Shown: positions 26,939 to 37,674, counted from the stretch's first letter. The stretch is 64,000 nt of DNA from Buchnera aphidicola (Schlechtendalia chinensis) (GCF_001648115.1 NZ_CP011299.1:124001-188000); one strand, 5' to 3'. Notes: generated by a model not told the origin, from the letters alone. Numbers and translations are program-made.

Positions 26939-29754
26939 TATAAAAATTTACGTATTTCCCCAGATCCAATGGTATTCGCTAGACATCGTGTACATATTTT
27001 AAGGTTTATGTCTATATTTATGAGATTAGGAATAATATGCCAACATCGAATACATTTTATTCCTTCTATTTTTGCAATACTCGTTTTAAAATTTGGAATT
27101 AATGTGCTTTTTACAGCATAACTTGGAGCAGAAATATAATTTTTTATTTTTATTTCTGATGTTAAAAATAAAAATTTTAGTTCATCTTCTAGTAAATTTA
27201 ATTTTTTTTCAACATTATCGTCAACATATAAGGTAATTGATGATTCTAGAGAATTTCCTACTTTTTTATTTTTTCTGGTGTCATCTAATATTCTGTTTAC
27301 TTCGTTTTTAATGGTTAATAGTTCATTCCAATATTGGTTATTCATTAAATCGTGATCGTTTAGATTAAATAATTTGTCAAACCATTCTTCAGTAAAAACA
27401 AATTCACTTTTTTTTCCTGGTAGGTGATTCCATAATTCTTCTGAAGTAAAAGATAAAATAGGTGCTATCCATCTTATAAGGGAATTCAAAATTAAGTACA
27501 TAGCACTTTGACAACTTTTTCTTGAAACATTTTTAGATGGTGTTAAATATTGTCTGTCTTTTATTATATCTAAATAGAAAGAACTCATATCGATAGAACA
27601 AAAATGTATTAAATGTTTTATTACATCATGGAAGTTGTATTTATCGTAACTATCAATTATTTTATGCTGAGTGTCAAGTGTTTTTCCAATTGCCCATCTA
27701 TCTAATATTATCATATTTTCGGAAGATACCATTTCTTCATTCGGATTAAAATCATATAGATTTGCAAGAAGAAATCGAGCTGTATTTCTGACTTTTCTAT
27801 AAATATCTGATGTTTGCTTAAGTATTTTTTCGGAAATAGATACTTCTTTAGAATAATTTGTAGATGCTACCCATAATCTTAATATATCTGCTCCGAAAAT
27901 TTTTATTATTTCGTTAGGACAAATAGTATTTCCAATAGATTTGGACATTTTTTTTCCTGTTTCGTCTACAGTAAATCCATGTGTAATAACTGTACGATAT
28001 GGTGCTATAGAATTGATAGCTGTAGATATTATAAGAGAAGACATAAACCAGCCTCGATGTTGATCTGATCCTTCTATATATATGTCTGAAACATTTTTAT
28101 GATTAAATTTTTTATATATGTCTGAAAGCATGATAGATCCGGATTCGAACCAGACGTCTACAATATCTGTTACTTGGATATAATCTTTTGAATCTTTTTC
28201 TAATAATAAGTCTTTGTTTAAATTAAACCATGCGCTAATACCTTGCTTTTTTACATCTTTTATAACATTTTTTACGATTAATGATAACTTTGGATGAAGT
28301 TTTCCTGTTTTTTTGTGAAAAAATATAGGGATAGGTACTCCCCACATTCTTTGTCTAGATATACACCAATCTGGGCGAGTAGACATCATTTTAACCATTT
28401 TTTCTTTTCCCCAACTTGGAATCCAGTTTACTTTGAGTATTTGTTGTATACAGTTTTTTCTCAAATTTTTATGGTCCATTTTAATGAACCATTGCGGAGT
28501 AGCTCTAGAAATTATTGGTGTTTTATGTCTCCAACAATGTGGGTAACTATGTTTAAAGAATTCAAATTTTAAAAGAGAATCATTTTTTTTTAGCAGTTTT
28601 ATGATGATTTCTATAGATTTAAAAATATTTATTTCATTCAAATCAGGGTGTATATCAGATATAAAATTTCCACATTTGTTAATGGTTTGTGTCATATCAA
28701 TATTATGTTTCTTGCTAATATTATAATCATCACTTCCAAACTCTGGTGCTGTGTGTATCGCTCCTGTTCCTAATTCTAAAGTAACGTGCTTTGAGAAAAT
28801 AATAGGAACACAAAAATTTAAAAATGGATGTATAAATTTTATATTTTTAAAGAGTTTTCCGGATATCGTTCCAAGGATTTCCCAAGTTGTTATTTTGCAT
28901 CTTTCCATAGTTGTGTGGACGAGTTTTTGAGCTATAATCAAAATTTGATTTTTTGTTTGAACTAGTTGATAATAAAATTCGGGATTGATTGCAATAGCTC
29001 TATTTGCAGGTAAACTCCAAGGTGTAGTAGTCCAAATTACTATATATATTGAATTGTTTAAATTATTAGATATATTAAATATTTTTTTTATGGTATTGTT
29101 ATCAGTAGTTTTAAACTTTACAAAAACAGATTCAGATGTTTTATAATGATATTCGACTTCTGCTTCTGCTAATGCCGAACGACAGCTAATACACCAGTTA
29201 ACTGGTTTAAAATCTCTATAAATGTATCCTAGTCTAATCATTTTATACAAAGTTTTTATAATATTGGCTTCGTTTTCAAAATCCATCGTTAAATATGAAT
29301 TCTTCCAATTTCCTAAAATACCTAATCTCATAAATTCTTTTTTTTGATTATGAACTTGGTCTTTTGCATATTTTCTACATTGATCTTGGAAATTGTTTAA
29401 AACAATTTTTTGTTTTTGTTTCTTATTTATTATTTCAATTTTATGTTCTATAGGCAGTCCATGACAGTCCCAAGAAGGAGTATAAGGAGCATCAAATCCT
29501 GACATATTTTTTGATTTAATTATAATGTCTTTTAAAATTTTATTGACTGCATGTCCAATGTGAATATTACCATTAGCATATGGTGGTCCGTCATGTAAAA
29601 AGAATTTTTTTTTGTTTTTTTTTGAGGATCTAATTATTTTATAAACATTATTAGTGTTCCATTTTTTAACAATTTCTGGTTCTTTTTGAGACAAGTTACC
29701 TTTCATAGAAAAGTTAGTGCGAGGTAAGTTTAAAATATTCTTATAATCAGCCAT
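26938..29754 (-). CDS. ileS: Isoleucyl-tRNA synthetase
   Basis: Class I synthetase, 938 residues, equal to E. coli within one residue. Signatures: HIGH as NIHIGHAVNK near 68, the CP1 editing domain with TTTPWSLPANRAI near 242 and HTAPEFGSDDY near 333, KMSKS as KKMSKSIGN near 602, and a C-terminal zinc ribbon with four Cys (CIRCWH and CTRC). The editing His and Asp are present, unlike the degenerate editing sites of ThrS and PheT. It sits between ribF (22 bases) and lspA (one-base overlap). Confidence 0.97.
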   Translation of the reverse strand: MADYKNILNLPRTNFSMKGNLSQKEPEIVKKWNTNNVYKIIRSSKKNKKKFFLHDGPPYANGNIHIGHAVNKILKDIIIKSKNMSGFDAPYTPSWDCHGLPIEHKIEIINKKQKQKIVLNNFQDQCRKYAKDQVHNQKKEFMRLGILGNWKNSYLTMDFENEANIIKTLYKMIRLGYIYRDFKPVNWCISCRSALAEAEVEYHYKTSESVFVKFKTTDNNTIKKIFNISNNLNNSIYIVIWTTTPWSLPANRAIAINPEFYYQLVQTKNQILIIAQKLVHTTMERCKITTWEILGTISGKLFKNIKFIHPFLNFCVPIIFSKHVTLELGTGAIHTAPEFGSDDYNISKKHNIDMTQTINKCGNFISDIHPDLNEINIFKSIEIIIKLLKKNDSLLKFEFFKHSYPHCWRHKTPIISRATPQWFIKMDHKNLRKNCIQQILKVNWIPSWGKEKMVKMMSTRPDWCISRQRMWGVPIPIFFHKKTGKLHPKLSLIVKNVIKDVKKQGISAWFNLNKDLLLEKDSKDYIQVTDIVDVWFESGSIMLSDIYKKFNHKNVSDIYIEGSDQHRGWFMSSLIISTAINSIAPYRTVITHGFTVDETGKKMSKSIGNTICPNEIIKIFGADILRLWVASTNYSKEVSISEKILKQTSDIYRKVRNTARFLLANLYDFNPNEEMVSSENMIILDRWAIGKTLDTQHKIIDSYDKYNFHDVIKHLIHFCSIDMSSFYLDIIKDRQYLTPSKNVSRKSCQSAMYLILNSLIRWIAPILSFTSEELWNHLPGKKSEFVFTEEWFDKLFNLNDHDLMNNQYWNELLTIKNEVNRILDDTRKNKKVGNSLESSITLYVDDNVEKKLNLLEDELKFLFLTSEIKIKNYISAPSYAVKSTLIPNFKTSIAKIEGIKCIRCWHIIPNLINIDINLKICTRCLANTIGSGEIRKFL

Positions 29755-29776
29755 TTATTTCTCTTTTTTATAATAT

Positions 29777-30722
29777 TTATTGCGTTTTATTTAAATGATT
29801 GTGAAAGTATGAGTGAGTTTTTTCAATATCGTTTTGAATTTGTATTTTTAAACTTTTGATTGAAGAAAAATGAATTTCATCTCGAATTTTTTTTAAAAAA
29901 ATAACTTGTATATATTTTTGATATAAATTTATTGAAATATTTATTAAATGTACTTCAAGATTTTGTTGCTTTCCATTCATTGTTGGTCGAGTTCCAATGT
30001 TAGCTACTCCAAAAAATGTTTTTTTTAGTTTACATATAAACACTTTGACTATAAAAGTTCCTTTAATAGGAACTATTCCTTTCAAGAGTGCAATGTTAGC
30101 TGTTGGAAATCCTAGTTGAGTTCCATATTTATGTCCATGTATTACTTTCCCGGAAATGCTAAAATGTCTTCCTAACAGTTGTTTAGCTAATTTAAAATTA
30201 CTATTTTGTAGCAATTTTCTAATTTTTGTACTACTAACTTTTCTATGTTGCACTTTTAGAAGTTCAGTTACATGCACTTCAAAATTGTATTTTTTACCCA
30301 TCTCTTTTAAAAAAATGATATTACCCTTTCGATGAGATCCAAAACAAAAATTTTTCCCAATAGCTATAAAACATGCGTTTAACTTTTTAATTAAGATGTT
30401 AATTACAAAATCTTCTGGATTTACTAATGAAAAGTTATGATTAAAGTAAATACATAATATTGTGTCAATATTCCATTTAGATAAATATTTTACTTTTTCT
30501 CGAAATCTCATAATCCGAGAGGGAGGATTGTCAGGATTAAAATATTCTTGAGGTTGTGGTTCAAAAATTATGACAGTTATTGGTTTGTTATATTCTTTTT
30601 TTTTTGCAAAGTAAGTTTAATAATTTTTGGTGTCCTAAGTGTATACCATCAAAATTACCTATTGTTAAGATACAAGAACTTTTTTGAAACTTTAAATTAT
30701 GTATATTTCGTATTATTTTCAT
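29777..30722 (-). CDS. ribF: Bifunctional riboflavin kinase/FAD synthetase, frameshifted in a poly(A) tract
   Basis: Makes FMN and FAD. The ATG at 30722 opens a frame with the FAD-synthetase motif TIGNFDGIHLGH (residues 20-31), but it stops at 30588-30590 right after a run of ten A (30596-30605). Losing one A, or gaining two, joins it to a frame that continues to 29777, passing through IIFEPQPQEYF, RISSTxxR-like KVSSTKIR, the kinase motifs GFPTANI and VANIGTRPTM, and a normal C-terminus. The joined product is 314 residues, against 313 in E. coli. Everything outside the tract is conserved, which suggests rescue by transcriptional slippage or a sequence error rather than a dead gene. It begins the ribF-ileS-lspA-ispH series, divergent from rpsT as in E. 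coli. Confidence 0.88.
30596..30605 (-). repeat. A10 tract causing the ribF frameshift
   Basis: Ten T on the plus strand, that is ten A in the ribF mRNA, between codons for Leu-Leu-Cys and Glu-Tyr. Nine or twelve A would restore the frame. Confidence 0.9.
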
Positions 30723-30936
30723 AGTATTAGTATTTTTGAAATAAACGTTATATGTTTTGTTAGATAAAATAGTATATATACCAATTATTAATTCATTTAT
30801 AATTTTTTTAAAATAGGTTTTTTATTCTTAAACAATATATTACGCAATGTATATTTTTCTTTATTTTACTATATTATAGAGTTTTTATGTATAATTTTAA
30901 ATTATTTATATAACATTTTGTGAAGAGGCGTGAGTT

Positions 30937-31200
30937 ATGGCAAATATAAAATCATCTAAGATAAGTTCAAGGAAATCTGAAATTAAAAGGCGTTTCAATT
31001 CTAGTAGGAGATCAAAAATTAAAACGTTCATAAAAAAAGTTCATGTTGAAATATCATCAGGGAGTAAAGATAGCGCTCGATTAGCTTTTTGCACAGTTCA
31101 ATCTATTTTAGATAGATATGCTACTAAAGGTTTGATCCACAAAAATAAGGCAGCGAGGCATAAATCGAGATTGGAAAATAAAATAAAAAAATTAAATTAA
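30937..31200 (+). CDS. rpsT: 30S ribosomal protein S20
   Basis: An 87-residue basic protein of family length (NIKSSKISSRKSE at the start, FCTVQSILDRYATKGLIHKNKAARHKSRL at 48-76). The start is ATG, eight bases after gagg (30925-30928). E. coli rpsT starts with UUG, which is linked to its autoregulation; that feature is not kept. A strong terminator follows. Confidence 0.96.
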   Translation: MANIKSSKISSRKSEIKRRFNSSRRSKIKTFIKKVHVEISSGSKDSARLAFCTVQSILDRYATKGLIHKNKAARHKSRLENKIKKLN

Positions 31201-31228
31201 TATTTTACAAATTAGATAATGTCTAATT

Positions 31229-31267
31229 AAAATTTGCTTCCATACTATCTATAGAAGCAAATTTTTT
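31229..31267. terminator. Bidirectional rho-independent terminator rpsT/dnaJ
   Basis: Perfect 12-bp inverted repeat: aaaatttgcttc (31229-31240) pairs with gaagcaaatttt (31254-31265), loop 13 bases, followed by T on the plus strand. A tracts on the 5' side also give T on the minus strand. It lies between convergent rpsT and dnaJ and can serve both. Confidence 0.85.
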
Positions 31268-31272
31268 AGAGT

Positions 31273-32412
31273 TTATTTAGTAAGATCATCAAAAAATCTT
31301 TTTACCCCTTCAAAAAATCGCTTTGATTTAGGACTGTTTTTTTCTCCTTTGAATCCTCCAAAGCTTTGTCCTAATTGATATAAGAGATGTTTTTGTTTTT
31401 CATTTAGATTAACTGGTGTTTCTACAACTATTCGACATATTAAATCTCCTTGTTTTTTGTTTCTAATAGATTTTACTCCTTTTTCCTTTATTCTAAATAG
31501 AATACCTGATTGTGTTTCTGGTGGAATTTTAAGTATTACTTTATTATCTAATGTTGGAACTTCAATTTCACCTCCCAAAGCAGCTACAGAAAAATTTATC
31601 GGAACTTCGCAATGTAGATTGTTTTCTTCACGTTCAAAAATTGGGTGTTTCTTAACAGAAATTTGTACATATAGATCTCCGGAAGCGGCTCTATTTTCTC
31701 CTGCTTCTCCTTCATTGTTTAAACGGATTTGATCATCTGTATTTACTCCAGGAGGAATTTTTACCGATAAAATCTTAAATTTTTCTAGCCTTCCATTGCC
31801 ATGACACGTATAACAAGGAAACTGTATGATATTTCCTTTTCCTTGGCATTGTGGGCATGTTTGTTGAACGGTAAAAAATCCTTTTCTCGTTTGTATTTGT
31901 CCTTTTCCGCGACATCTTAAGCAATTTTGTGGTTGAGATCCAGACCTAGTACCGTATCCGTTACATGAAGAGCACTGTTGTAAAGTGGGGATTCGAATTT
32001 CTTTTATTGTACCTTTAACAGCTTCTTCTAAACTTAAATTCATGTTATAGCGTAAATCAGATCCTTTAGAAGGATTTGTTGTTCCTCGATTATTAAATAT
32101 GTCTCCAAATACGTCACCGAATATGTCACTAAAATCTGAACTAGTACTAAAACTATGAGTAAAAGTGTTGTTATTTGGTTGTCCTTGTTCAAATGCAGCA
32201 TGTCCGTATTGATCATATGTTGATCTTTTTTTTGGGTCGCTTAATATTTCATACGCTTCTTTGACTTCTTTAAATTGATTTTCGGCATTCTTATTGCCTT
32301 GATTTCTATCTGGGTGATATTTCATAGCTAGTTTTTTATACGCTTTTTTGATGTCTCTTTCATCAGACGACTGACTAACTCCTAAAATTTGGTAATAATC
32401 TTTTTTTGGCAT
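31273..32412 (-). CDS. dnaJ: Chaperone DnaJ (Hsp40)
   Basis: Co-chaperone that delivers clients to DnaK and stimulates its ATPase. The 379 residues (E. coli 376) contain a J domain with HPD at 33-35, a short Gly/Phe/Asn/Ser-rich linker to about residue 115, four zinc-binding CxxCxGxG repeats ([32 protein letters not shown], about 145-205) and the client-binding C-terminus. It is downstream of dnaK, separated by a hairpin. The start ATG follows agga. Confidence 0.96.
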   Translation of the reverse strand: MPKKDYYQILGVSQSSDERDIKKAYKKLAMKYHPDRNQGNKNAENQFKEVKEAYEILSDPKKRSTYDQYGHAAFEQGQPNNNTFTHSFSTSSDFSDIFGDVFGDIFNNRGTTNPSKGSDLRYNMNLSLEEAVKGTIKEIRIPTLQQCSSCNGYGTRSGSQPQNCLRCRGKGQIQTRKGFFTVQQTCPQCQGKGNIIQFPCYTCHGNGRLEKFKILSVKIPPGVNTDDQIRLNNEGEAGENRAASGDLYVQISVKKHPIFEREENNLHCEVPINFSVAALGGEIEVPTLDNKVILKIPPETQSGILFRIKEKGVKSIRNKKQGDLICRIVVETPVNLNEKQKHLLYQLGQSFGGFKGEKNSPKSKRFFEGVKRFFDDLTK

Positions 32413-32439
32413 TCGTAATTTCCTAGCTTAAAAAGGTCT

Positions 32440-32469
32440 TACGAGCATAGTAGATATTTTATGCTCGTA
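32440..32469 (-). promoter_or_regulatory. Hairpin in the dnaK-dnaJ spacer
   Basis: Perfect 10-bp inverted repeat (32440-32449 with 32460-32469, arms tacgagcata/tatgctcgta, loop 10). In transcription direction (minus) it is followed, after agacc, by six T: a weak or partial terminator that would lower dnaJ relative to dnaK, or a stabilising element for the dnaK mRNA end. Confidence 0.6.
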
Positions 32470-32498
32470 TTTTAATTTTTTTTTAATAAGAGAAAAAA

Positions 32499-34412
32499 TT
32501 ATTTTTTTTGGTCTTTAATTTCTTCAAATTCTGCGTCTACAACATTATCTTCAGATTTTGAAGAGGACACATTTTCTTTAGAAGGATTAGATTGTGAATT
32601 TTTTCTATTATATTCCATTAGTTTTTCAGAAAATTGTAGTAATTTTTGTATTTTTTCTTCTATGTCAGATTTATTCTCTCCTTTCATAGCGTTTTCTAAC
32701 TCATTTAAAGATTTTTCAATATCATTTTTGTCTTTCTGATCTATAACATTTTTTAAGTCGTGTAGTTGTTTTTTAGTGCTATGAGAAATTTGATCACCTT
32801 GATTTCTTGTTTTTACTAATTCTTCAAATTTTTTGTCAGACTCAGCATTTTCTTCTGCATCAGAAATCATTTTTTTTATTTCGCTTTCATCTAGTCCAGA
32901 AGATGATTTTATTGTAATTTTTTGCTCTTTTCCTGTGTTTTTGTCTTTTGCTGATACGTGTAAGATTCCGTCAGCATCAATGTCAAAAGTTACTTCAATT
33001 TGAGCCATTCCTCTTGGAGCTGGTTGAATTCCATCTAAATTAAATTGACCTAATGATTTGTTATCTATTGATTTTTTTCGTTCTCCTTGAAGAACATGTA
33101 TAGTTACAGCTGATTGATTATCTTCTGCAGTAGAAAATATTTGACTATGTTTTGTTGGAATTGTTGTATTTTTATTAATTAATGAAGTCATTACTCCACC
33201 CATAGTTTCAATTCCTAGAGACAATGGCGTCACGTCTAATAATAATACGTCTTTTACTTCTCCAGATAATACTCCTCCTTGTACTGCTGCTCCTACAGCT
33301 ACAGCTTCGTCTGGATTAACATCTTTTCTTGGTTCTTTATTAAAAAAATCAGCTACCTTTTTTTGAACCATAGGCATTCTTGTTTGACCGCCTACTAAAA
33401 TAACATCATTAATATCAGAAATAGACAATTTTGCATCTTTTAATGCAGTTTTTAATGGTTTAATAGATTGAGTTATTAAATCTTCTACTAAAGATTCTAA
33501 TTTAGACCTAGTTATTTTAATATTTAAATGCTTTGGACCATTTGAATCTGCTGTTATATAAGGAAGATTGACATCTGTTTGTTGAGTTGAAGATAATTCA
33601 ATTTTTGCTTTTTCTGCTGCTTCTTTTAAACGTTGCATAGCTAATGGATCGTTTCTTAGATCAGTTCCTTGATCTTTTTTAAACTCTTCGGAAAGATAGT
33701 TTATTAATCTACTATCAAAATCTTCTCCTCCTAGATGCGTGTCTCCATTCGTTGCCAGTACTTCAAAAGTTTTTTCTTTATCGACATTATCTATTTCTAT
33801 TATCGAAATATCAAATGTTCCTCCTCCTAAATCGTAAACAGCTATTATTTTGTTTCCTTTATCTTTGTCCAAACCATAAGCTAGTGCTGCTGCTGTTGGT
33901 TCATTAATAATTCTTTTTACGTCTAATCCTGCAATTTTTCCGGCATCTTTTGTAGCTTGTCTTTGAGCATCATTAAAATAAGCTGGGACAGTGATAACTG
34001 CTTCTTTTACTGGTTCTCCTAAGTAATCTTCTGCGGTTTTTTTCATTTTTTTCAATATTTCTGCAGAAATTTGTGGAGGAGCTAATTTTTTTCTATCGAC
34101 GTTTATCCATGCATCTCCATTATCGGACTTAATTATTTTATAAGGCATGATTTTGATATCACGTTGTACTTCTTCATCAGTAAATTTTCTTCCAATTAAA
34201 CGTTTAATTGCAAACAAAGTATTGTTAGGATTTGTTATAGCTTGTCGTTTAGCAGGCTTTCCTATTAGTATTTCACCATTTTTAGAATATGCAATTATTG
34301 AAGGAGTTGTACGATCACCTTCAGAATTTTCTAGAACACGTGCTTTATTACCATCCATGATAGCAACACAAGAGTTAGTAGTTCCTAAGTCAATTCCAAT
34401 AATTTTACTCAT
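32499..34412 (-). CDS. dnaK: Chaperone DnaK (Hsp70)
   Basis: ATP-driven chaperone, 637 residues (E. coli 638). The ATPase domain begins [13 protein letters not shown] and includes [16 protein letters not shown] near 192 and [13 protein letters not shown] near 338; the substrate-binding domain follows the linker [14 protein letters not shown] near 389-402, and the lid ends in [13 protein letters not shown]. Aagga lies just before the ATG. Codon use looks closer to a highly expressed gene than its neighbours'. A heat-shock-type promoter lies about 105 bases upstream. Confidence 0.97.
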   Translation of the reverse strand: MSKIIGIDLGTTNSCVAIMDGNKARVLENSEGDRTTPSIIAYSKNGEILIGKPAKRQAITNPNNTLFAIKRLIGRKFTDEEVQRDIKIMPYKIIKSDNGDAWINVDRKKLAPPQISAEILKKMKKTAEDYLGEPVKEAVITVPAYFNDAQRQATKDAGKIAGLDVKRIINEPTAAALAYGLDKDKGNKIIAVYDLGGGTFDISIIEIDNVDKEKTFEVLATNGDTHLGGEDFDSRLINYLSEEFKKDQGTDLRNDPLAMQRLKEAAEKAKIELSSTQQTDVNLPYITADSNGPKHLNIKITRSKLESLVEDLITQSIKPLKTALKDAKLSISDINDVILVGGQTRMPMVQKKVADFFNKEPRKDVNPDEAVAVGAAVQGGVLSGEVKDVLLLDVTPLSLGIETMGGVMTSLINKNTTIPTKHSQIFSTAEDNQSAVTIHVLQGERKKSIDNKSLGQFNLDGIQPAPRGMAQIEVTFDIDADGILHVSAKDKNTGKEQKITIKSSSGLDESEIKKMISDAEENAESDKKFEELVKTRNQGDQISHSTKKQLHDLKNVIDQKDKNDIEKSLNELENAMKGENKSDIEEKIQKLLQFSEKLMEYNRKNSQSNPSKENVSSSKSEDNVVDAEFEEIKDQKK

Positions 34413-34517
34413 TTTTTTTCCTTATTTTAATAATTTTATGCGATTAAATTGGAAAATTTTTAGAAATTGTATGAATATTTTTAGGTATTTTTAAAATTGT
34501 ATAGTTTGATAATAATT

Positions 34518-34545
34518 AGATGGGGTCGATTTTAAAATCATCAAG
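34518..34545 (-). promoter_or_regulatory. Sigma-32 (RpoH) promoter of dnaK
   Basis: On the minus strand, CTTGATG (34545-34539) and CCCCATCT (34525-34518) are separated by 13 bases. The E. coli sigma-32 consensus is CTTGAAA, 13-15 bases, CCCCATNT: the -10 element is an exact match and the -35 matches five of seven. In such an A/T-rich spacer a CCCC block is unlikely by chance. Predicted leader is about 100 bases. Confidence 0.85.
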
Positions 34546-34656
34546 GTTTAAAAAAAAAATTAGTTTAAAATGTTGATATTATGTTTTTGAATGGAAAATT
34601 TTTAAATTTTAGTTTAGTATGTTACTACTTTAATTATGTAATATAACAATAAAATT

Positions 34657-35064
34657 ATGTGTTCTATAAATATGTCAAATGATATCCAATATTTAGCATT
34701 ATGTACTTTTTTTCTGACGGCGTTAGGAATTTGTATTTTAATGTTATCTTTGAGTGCAATATTAGGTGGAAAATCTCAAGCAAGATATAAACACACTCCT
34801 TTTGAATCAGGTATAGATTCTGTTGATCATTCTGATTTGAATTTGTCCATTAAATTTTATTTAGTAGCAATATATTTTGTTTTATTTGATGTAGAAGCAT
34901 TATATTTATATTTATGGTCAATAAGTGCTATTGAAGTAGGTTGGATAGGGTTCGTAGAAGTGATAGTGTTCGTGTTATTTTTGTTATCTGGATTAATTTA
35001 TTTAATTCGTTCAAATGGGTTAAACATAGGATATAAATCTAAACCATTATTTAAGAAACTGTGA
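34657..35064 (+). CDS. nuoA: NADH dehydrogenase I subunit A
   Basis: Membrane-arm subunit near the quinone site, 135 residues (E. coli 147). Three hydrophobic helices are visible, with the conserved loop FESGIDSVDHSDLNLSIKFY near 48-67 and the buried acidic pair FDVEALYLY near 80. The start could be this ATG or the ATG five codons later (34672); neither has a clear Shine-Dalgarno. The C-terminal tail is shorter than in E. coli. First gene of the nuo operon, divergent from dnaK. Confidence 0.94.
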   Translation: MCSINMSNDIQYLALCTFFLTALGICILMLSLSAILGGKSQARYKHTPFESGIDSVDHSDLNLSIKFYLVAIYFVLFDVEALYLYLWSISAIEVGWIGFVEVIVFVLFLLSGLIYLIRSNGLNIGYKSKPLFKKL

Positions 35065-35097
35065 TTTTTTTTTGTTATTTAAAAATTGAGCCATTTT

Positions 35098-35772
35098 ATG
35101 AAATATACATTAACTGAAATAGACACCTATGATGCAACTAAAAGTTATCCTGCCCATAAAGAGAAGATTGTATCTGATCCCATTGAAAGTTATCTTCGAA
35201 AAAATGTTTATTTTGGAACGATTAAAAAATATATAAATAATTTAGTAAATTGGGGAAGAAAAAATTCTTTGTGGCCATATAATTTTGGATTATCTTGTTG
35301 TTATGTAGAAATGGTAAGTTCATTTACTTCTGTTCATGATGTTTCAAGGTTTGGTTCAGAAGTATTACGTGCATCACCTAGACAAGCTGATTTTATGGTA
35401 ATAGCTGGAACACCATTTATTAAAATGGTTCCTGTTATTCAACGTTTGTATGATCAGATGTTAGAACCCAAGTGGGTTATTTCTATGGGTGCTTGTGCTA
35501 ATTCAGGAGGAATGTATGATGTGTATTCTGTTGTTCAAGGAGTAGATAAGTTTCTACCTGTAGACGTTTATATTCCTGGTTGTCCTCCTAGGCCGGAGGC
35601 ATATATTGAGGGTTTAATGTTGTTGCAGCAGTCAATTTCGGAAGAGCGTCGTCCATTATCTTGGGTAATAGGAAAACAAGGAGTTTATCGTGCTAATATG
35701 CCTTCAAAAAAACAACAAAGGCGAGAAAAATATATTTCTATTAAAAATCTTCGTGCTCCAGACAAAGTTTAA
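35098..35772 (+). CDS. nuoB: NADH dehydrogenase I subunit B (cluster N2)
   Basis: Carries the terminal [4Fe-4S] cluster N2. The 224 residues (E. coli 220) keep the ligands Cys67-Cys68 (GLSCCYVEM), Cys133 (MGACANSGG) and Cys162 (PGCPPRPEA). The ATG at 35098 matches the family start (KYTLTEID); the upstream TTG at 35086 is unnecessary. The AGTCFTKM stretch of E. coli reads AGTPFIKM, a non-ligand position. Confidence 0.96.
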   Translation: MKYTLTEIDTYDATKSYPAHKEKIVSDPIESYLRKNVYFGTIKKYINNLVNWGRKNSLWPYNFGLSCCYVEMVSSFTSVHDVSRFGSEVLRASPRQADFMVIAGTPFIKMVPVIQRLYDQMLEPKWVISMGACANSGGMYDVYSVVQGVDKFLPVDVYIPGCPPRPEAYIEGLMLLQQSISEERRPLSWVIGKQGVYRANMPSKKQQRREKYISIKNLRAPDKV

Positions 35773-35861
35773 ATAAGCATTTATTTTTTTAAGAATAATA
35801 ATATTGACAATTTTAATTGTATTTTTGTTTGATTTAACAATATAAGATTATTATTTAATTT

Positions 35862-37664
35862 ATGAAAAAAAATATTGAAATAAGAGATAGTTACAAAAAA
35901 AAAAATGCTTCTGAAGTTCATATTGACAGTAATATTGTGAAAAAGCTATTTGAACATTTTGGACAAGATAAATTTATAATTCAATCTACTTTGATGGGAA
36001 TTCCTGTATTGTGGATAGATTGTAACATTTTACTGAAAGTTGGTAAATTTTTGTTGGATTCGTATTATCCATATATAATGTTGTTTGATCTTCATGGCAT
36101 AGATGAAAGATTTCGTTCTTATCGTTGTGGATCACCACAATCTGATTTTTCGGTGTTTTATCATTTTATCGTTTTCGATCACAATAGTGATATTATGTTG
36201 AAAATTGCGTTATTTAACGATAGCTTAAAAGTTCCTACTTTAACTAAATTGTATCCAAACGCTAATTGGTATGAGCGTGAAACTTGGGAAATGTTTGGAA
36301 TTATTTTTGATAATCATCCACATTTAGTTCGAATTATTATGCCAAGAAATTGGGAAGGTCATCCTTTACGAAAAGACTATTCTTCTAGAGCAACTGAATT
36401 TGATTTTTTTTCTTTAAATCAAGTTAAAGAAGATTTGTATATGGATGCATTAAAGTTTCGACCGGACGAGTGGGGACTAAAAAAGCAGAATGATAGTAAT
36501 CGTTATATGTTCTTAAATTTAGGACCTAATCATCCTTCTGTTCACGGAGTTTTTCGTATTGTTTTACAATTAGATGGGGAAGAGATAGTTGATTGTATTC
36601 CAGATATTGGATATCACCATCGTGGTGCTGAAAAGATAGGAGAACGTCAAACATGGCATAGTTACATTCCATATACTGATCGTATCGAATATTTAGGTGG
36701 ATGTGTCAATGAAATGCCTTATATACTAGCAATAGAAAAATTAGCAAATATTAAAGTACCAGAAAAGGTAGAAGTTATTCGTATTATGTTATCAGAATTG
36801 TTTAGAATAAATAGTCATTTATTATACATTTCTACATTTATACAAGATGTTGGAGCGATGACGCCTGTGTTTCTGGCTTTTACTGATCGTCAAAAAATTT
36901 ATGATATTATTGAAGCAATTACTGGATTTCGAATGCATCCGGCATGGTTTAGAATTGGAGGAGTAGCTCATGATTTACCTAGTGGATGGGACAAACTGCT
37001 AAAAGATTTTCTTGTTTGGATGCCCAAAAGATTAATTAAATATATTAATTCTCTTTTAAAGAATAGTATTTTAATAAGTAGGTCAAAAGGAATAGCTGAA
37101 TATAATCAAAATGAAGCATTGCGATGGGGTGTGACAGGATCTGGATTACGTGCTACTGGTTTAGACTTTGATGTTCGAAAGAAGCGACCATATTCAGGAT
37201 ATCAAAATTTTGAATTTGAAATTCCAATAGGTGCTGGAATTAGTGATTGTTATTCTAGAGTAATGTTGAAGGTAGAAGAAATTTGGCAAAGTCTCTCTAT
37301 TCTAAAACAATGTTTACATAATATGCCGGAAGGCCCATTTAAAGCAGATCATCCATTAACTACTCCTCCTCCTAAAGAACGTACGTTTCAACATATTGAA
37401 ACTATGATTACTCATTTTTTACAAGTTTCTTGGGGACCGATACTTTCTCCTAATGAGAGTTTTCAAATGATTGAAGCAACAAAAGGAATTAATAGTTATT
37501 ACTTAATTAGTGATGGGAATGCTATGAGTTATAGAACTAGAATACGAACTCCTAGTTTTCCTCATTTACAGCAAATACCATCAGTTATTTGTGGAAGTAT
37601 AATATCAGATTTAATAGTTTATTTAGGTAGTATTGATTTTGTTATGTCTGATGTTGATCGTTAG
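35862..37664 (+). CDS. nuoC: NADH dehydrogenase I fused subunit C/D
   Basis: The fused 30/49-kDa-type subunit of gammaproteobacteria, 600 residues. The NuoC part (to about 190) includes [15 protein letters not shown] and GHPLRKDY; the NuoD part opens [17 protein letters not shown] near 211, with the quinone-site His of HPSVHG and GYHHRGAEK, and ends [19 protein letters not shown]. An 11-A run (35895-35905) falls in the variable N-terminus, in frame. nuoE begins 11 bases later. Confidence 0.96.
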   Translation: MKKNIEIRDSYKKKNASEVHIDSNIVKKLFEHFGQDKFIIQSTLMGIPVLWIDCNILLKVGKFLLDSYYPYIMLFDLHGIDERFRSYRCGSPQSDFSVFYHFIVFDHNSDIMLKIALFNDSLKVPTLTKLYPNANWYERETWEMFGIIFDNHPHLVRIIMPRNWEGHPLRKDYSSRATEFDFFSLNQVKEDLYMDALKFRPDEWGLKKQNDSNRYMFLNLGPNHPSVHGVFRIVLQLDGEEIVDCIPDIGYHHRGAEKIGERQTWHSYIPYTDRIEYLGGCVNEMPYILAIEKLANIKVPEKVEVIRIMLSELFRINSHLLYISTFIQDVGAMTPVFLAFTDRQKIYDIIEAITGFRMHPAWFRIGGVAHDLPSGWDKLLKDFLVWMPKRLIKYINSLLKNSILISRSKGIAEYNQNEALRWGVTGSGLRATGLDFDVRKKRPYSGYQNFEFEIPIGAGISDCYSRVMLKVEEIWQSLSILKQCLHNMPEGPFKADHPLTTPPPKERTFQHIETMITHFLQVSWGPILSPNESFQMIEATKGINSYYLISDGNAMSYRTRIRTPSFPHLQQIPSVICGSIISDLIVYLGSIDFVMSDVDR

Positions 37665-37674
37665 AGTAAATTTA

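Noticed and set aside
29777-30511. A 244-residue stand-alone riboflavin kinase starting inside ribF
   Set aside because: The upstream frame with GNFDGIHLGH joins it by a single-base change in the A10 tract, and the internal ATG has no Shine-Dalgarno; it is one frameshifted gene.
30723-30936. FMN riboswitch upstream of ribF
   Set aside because: The divergent ribF-rpsT spacer is nearly pure A/T and lacks the conserved GC-containing FMN-aptamer segments.
34657-34671. nuoA start five codons further in (34672)
   Set aside because: Possible, but neither ATG has a Shine-Dalgarno; the longer form was kept and the doubt stated.
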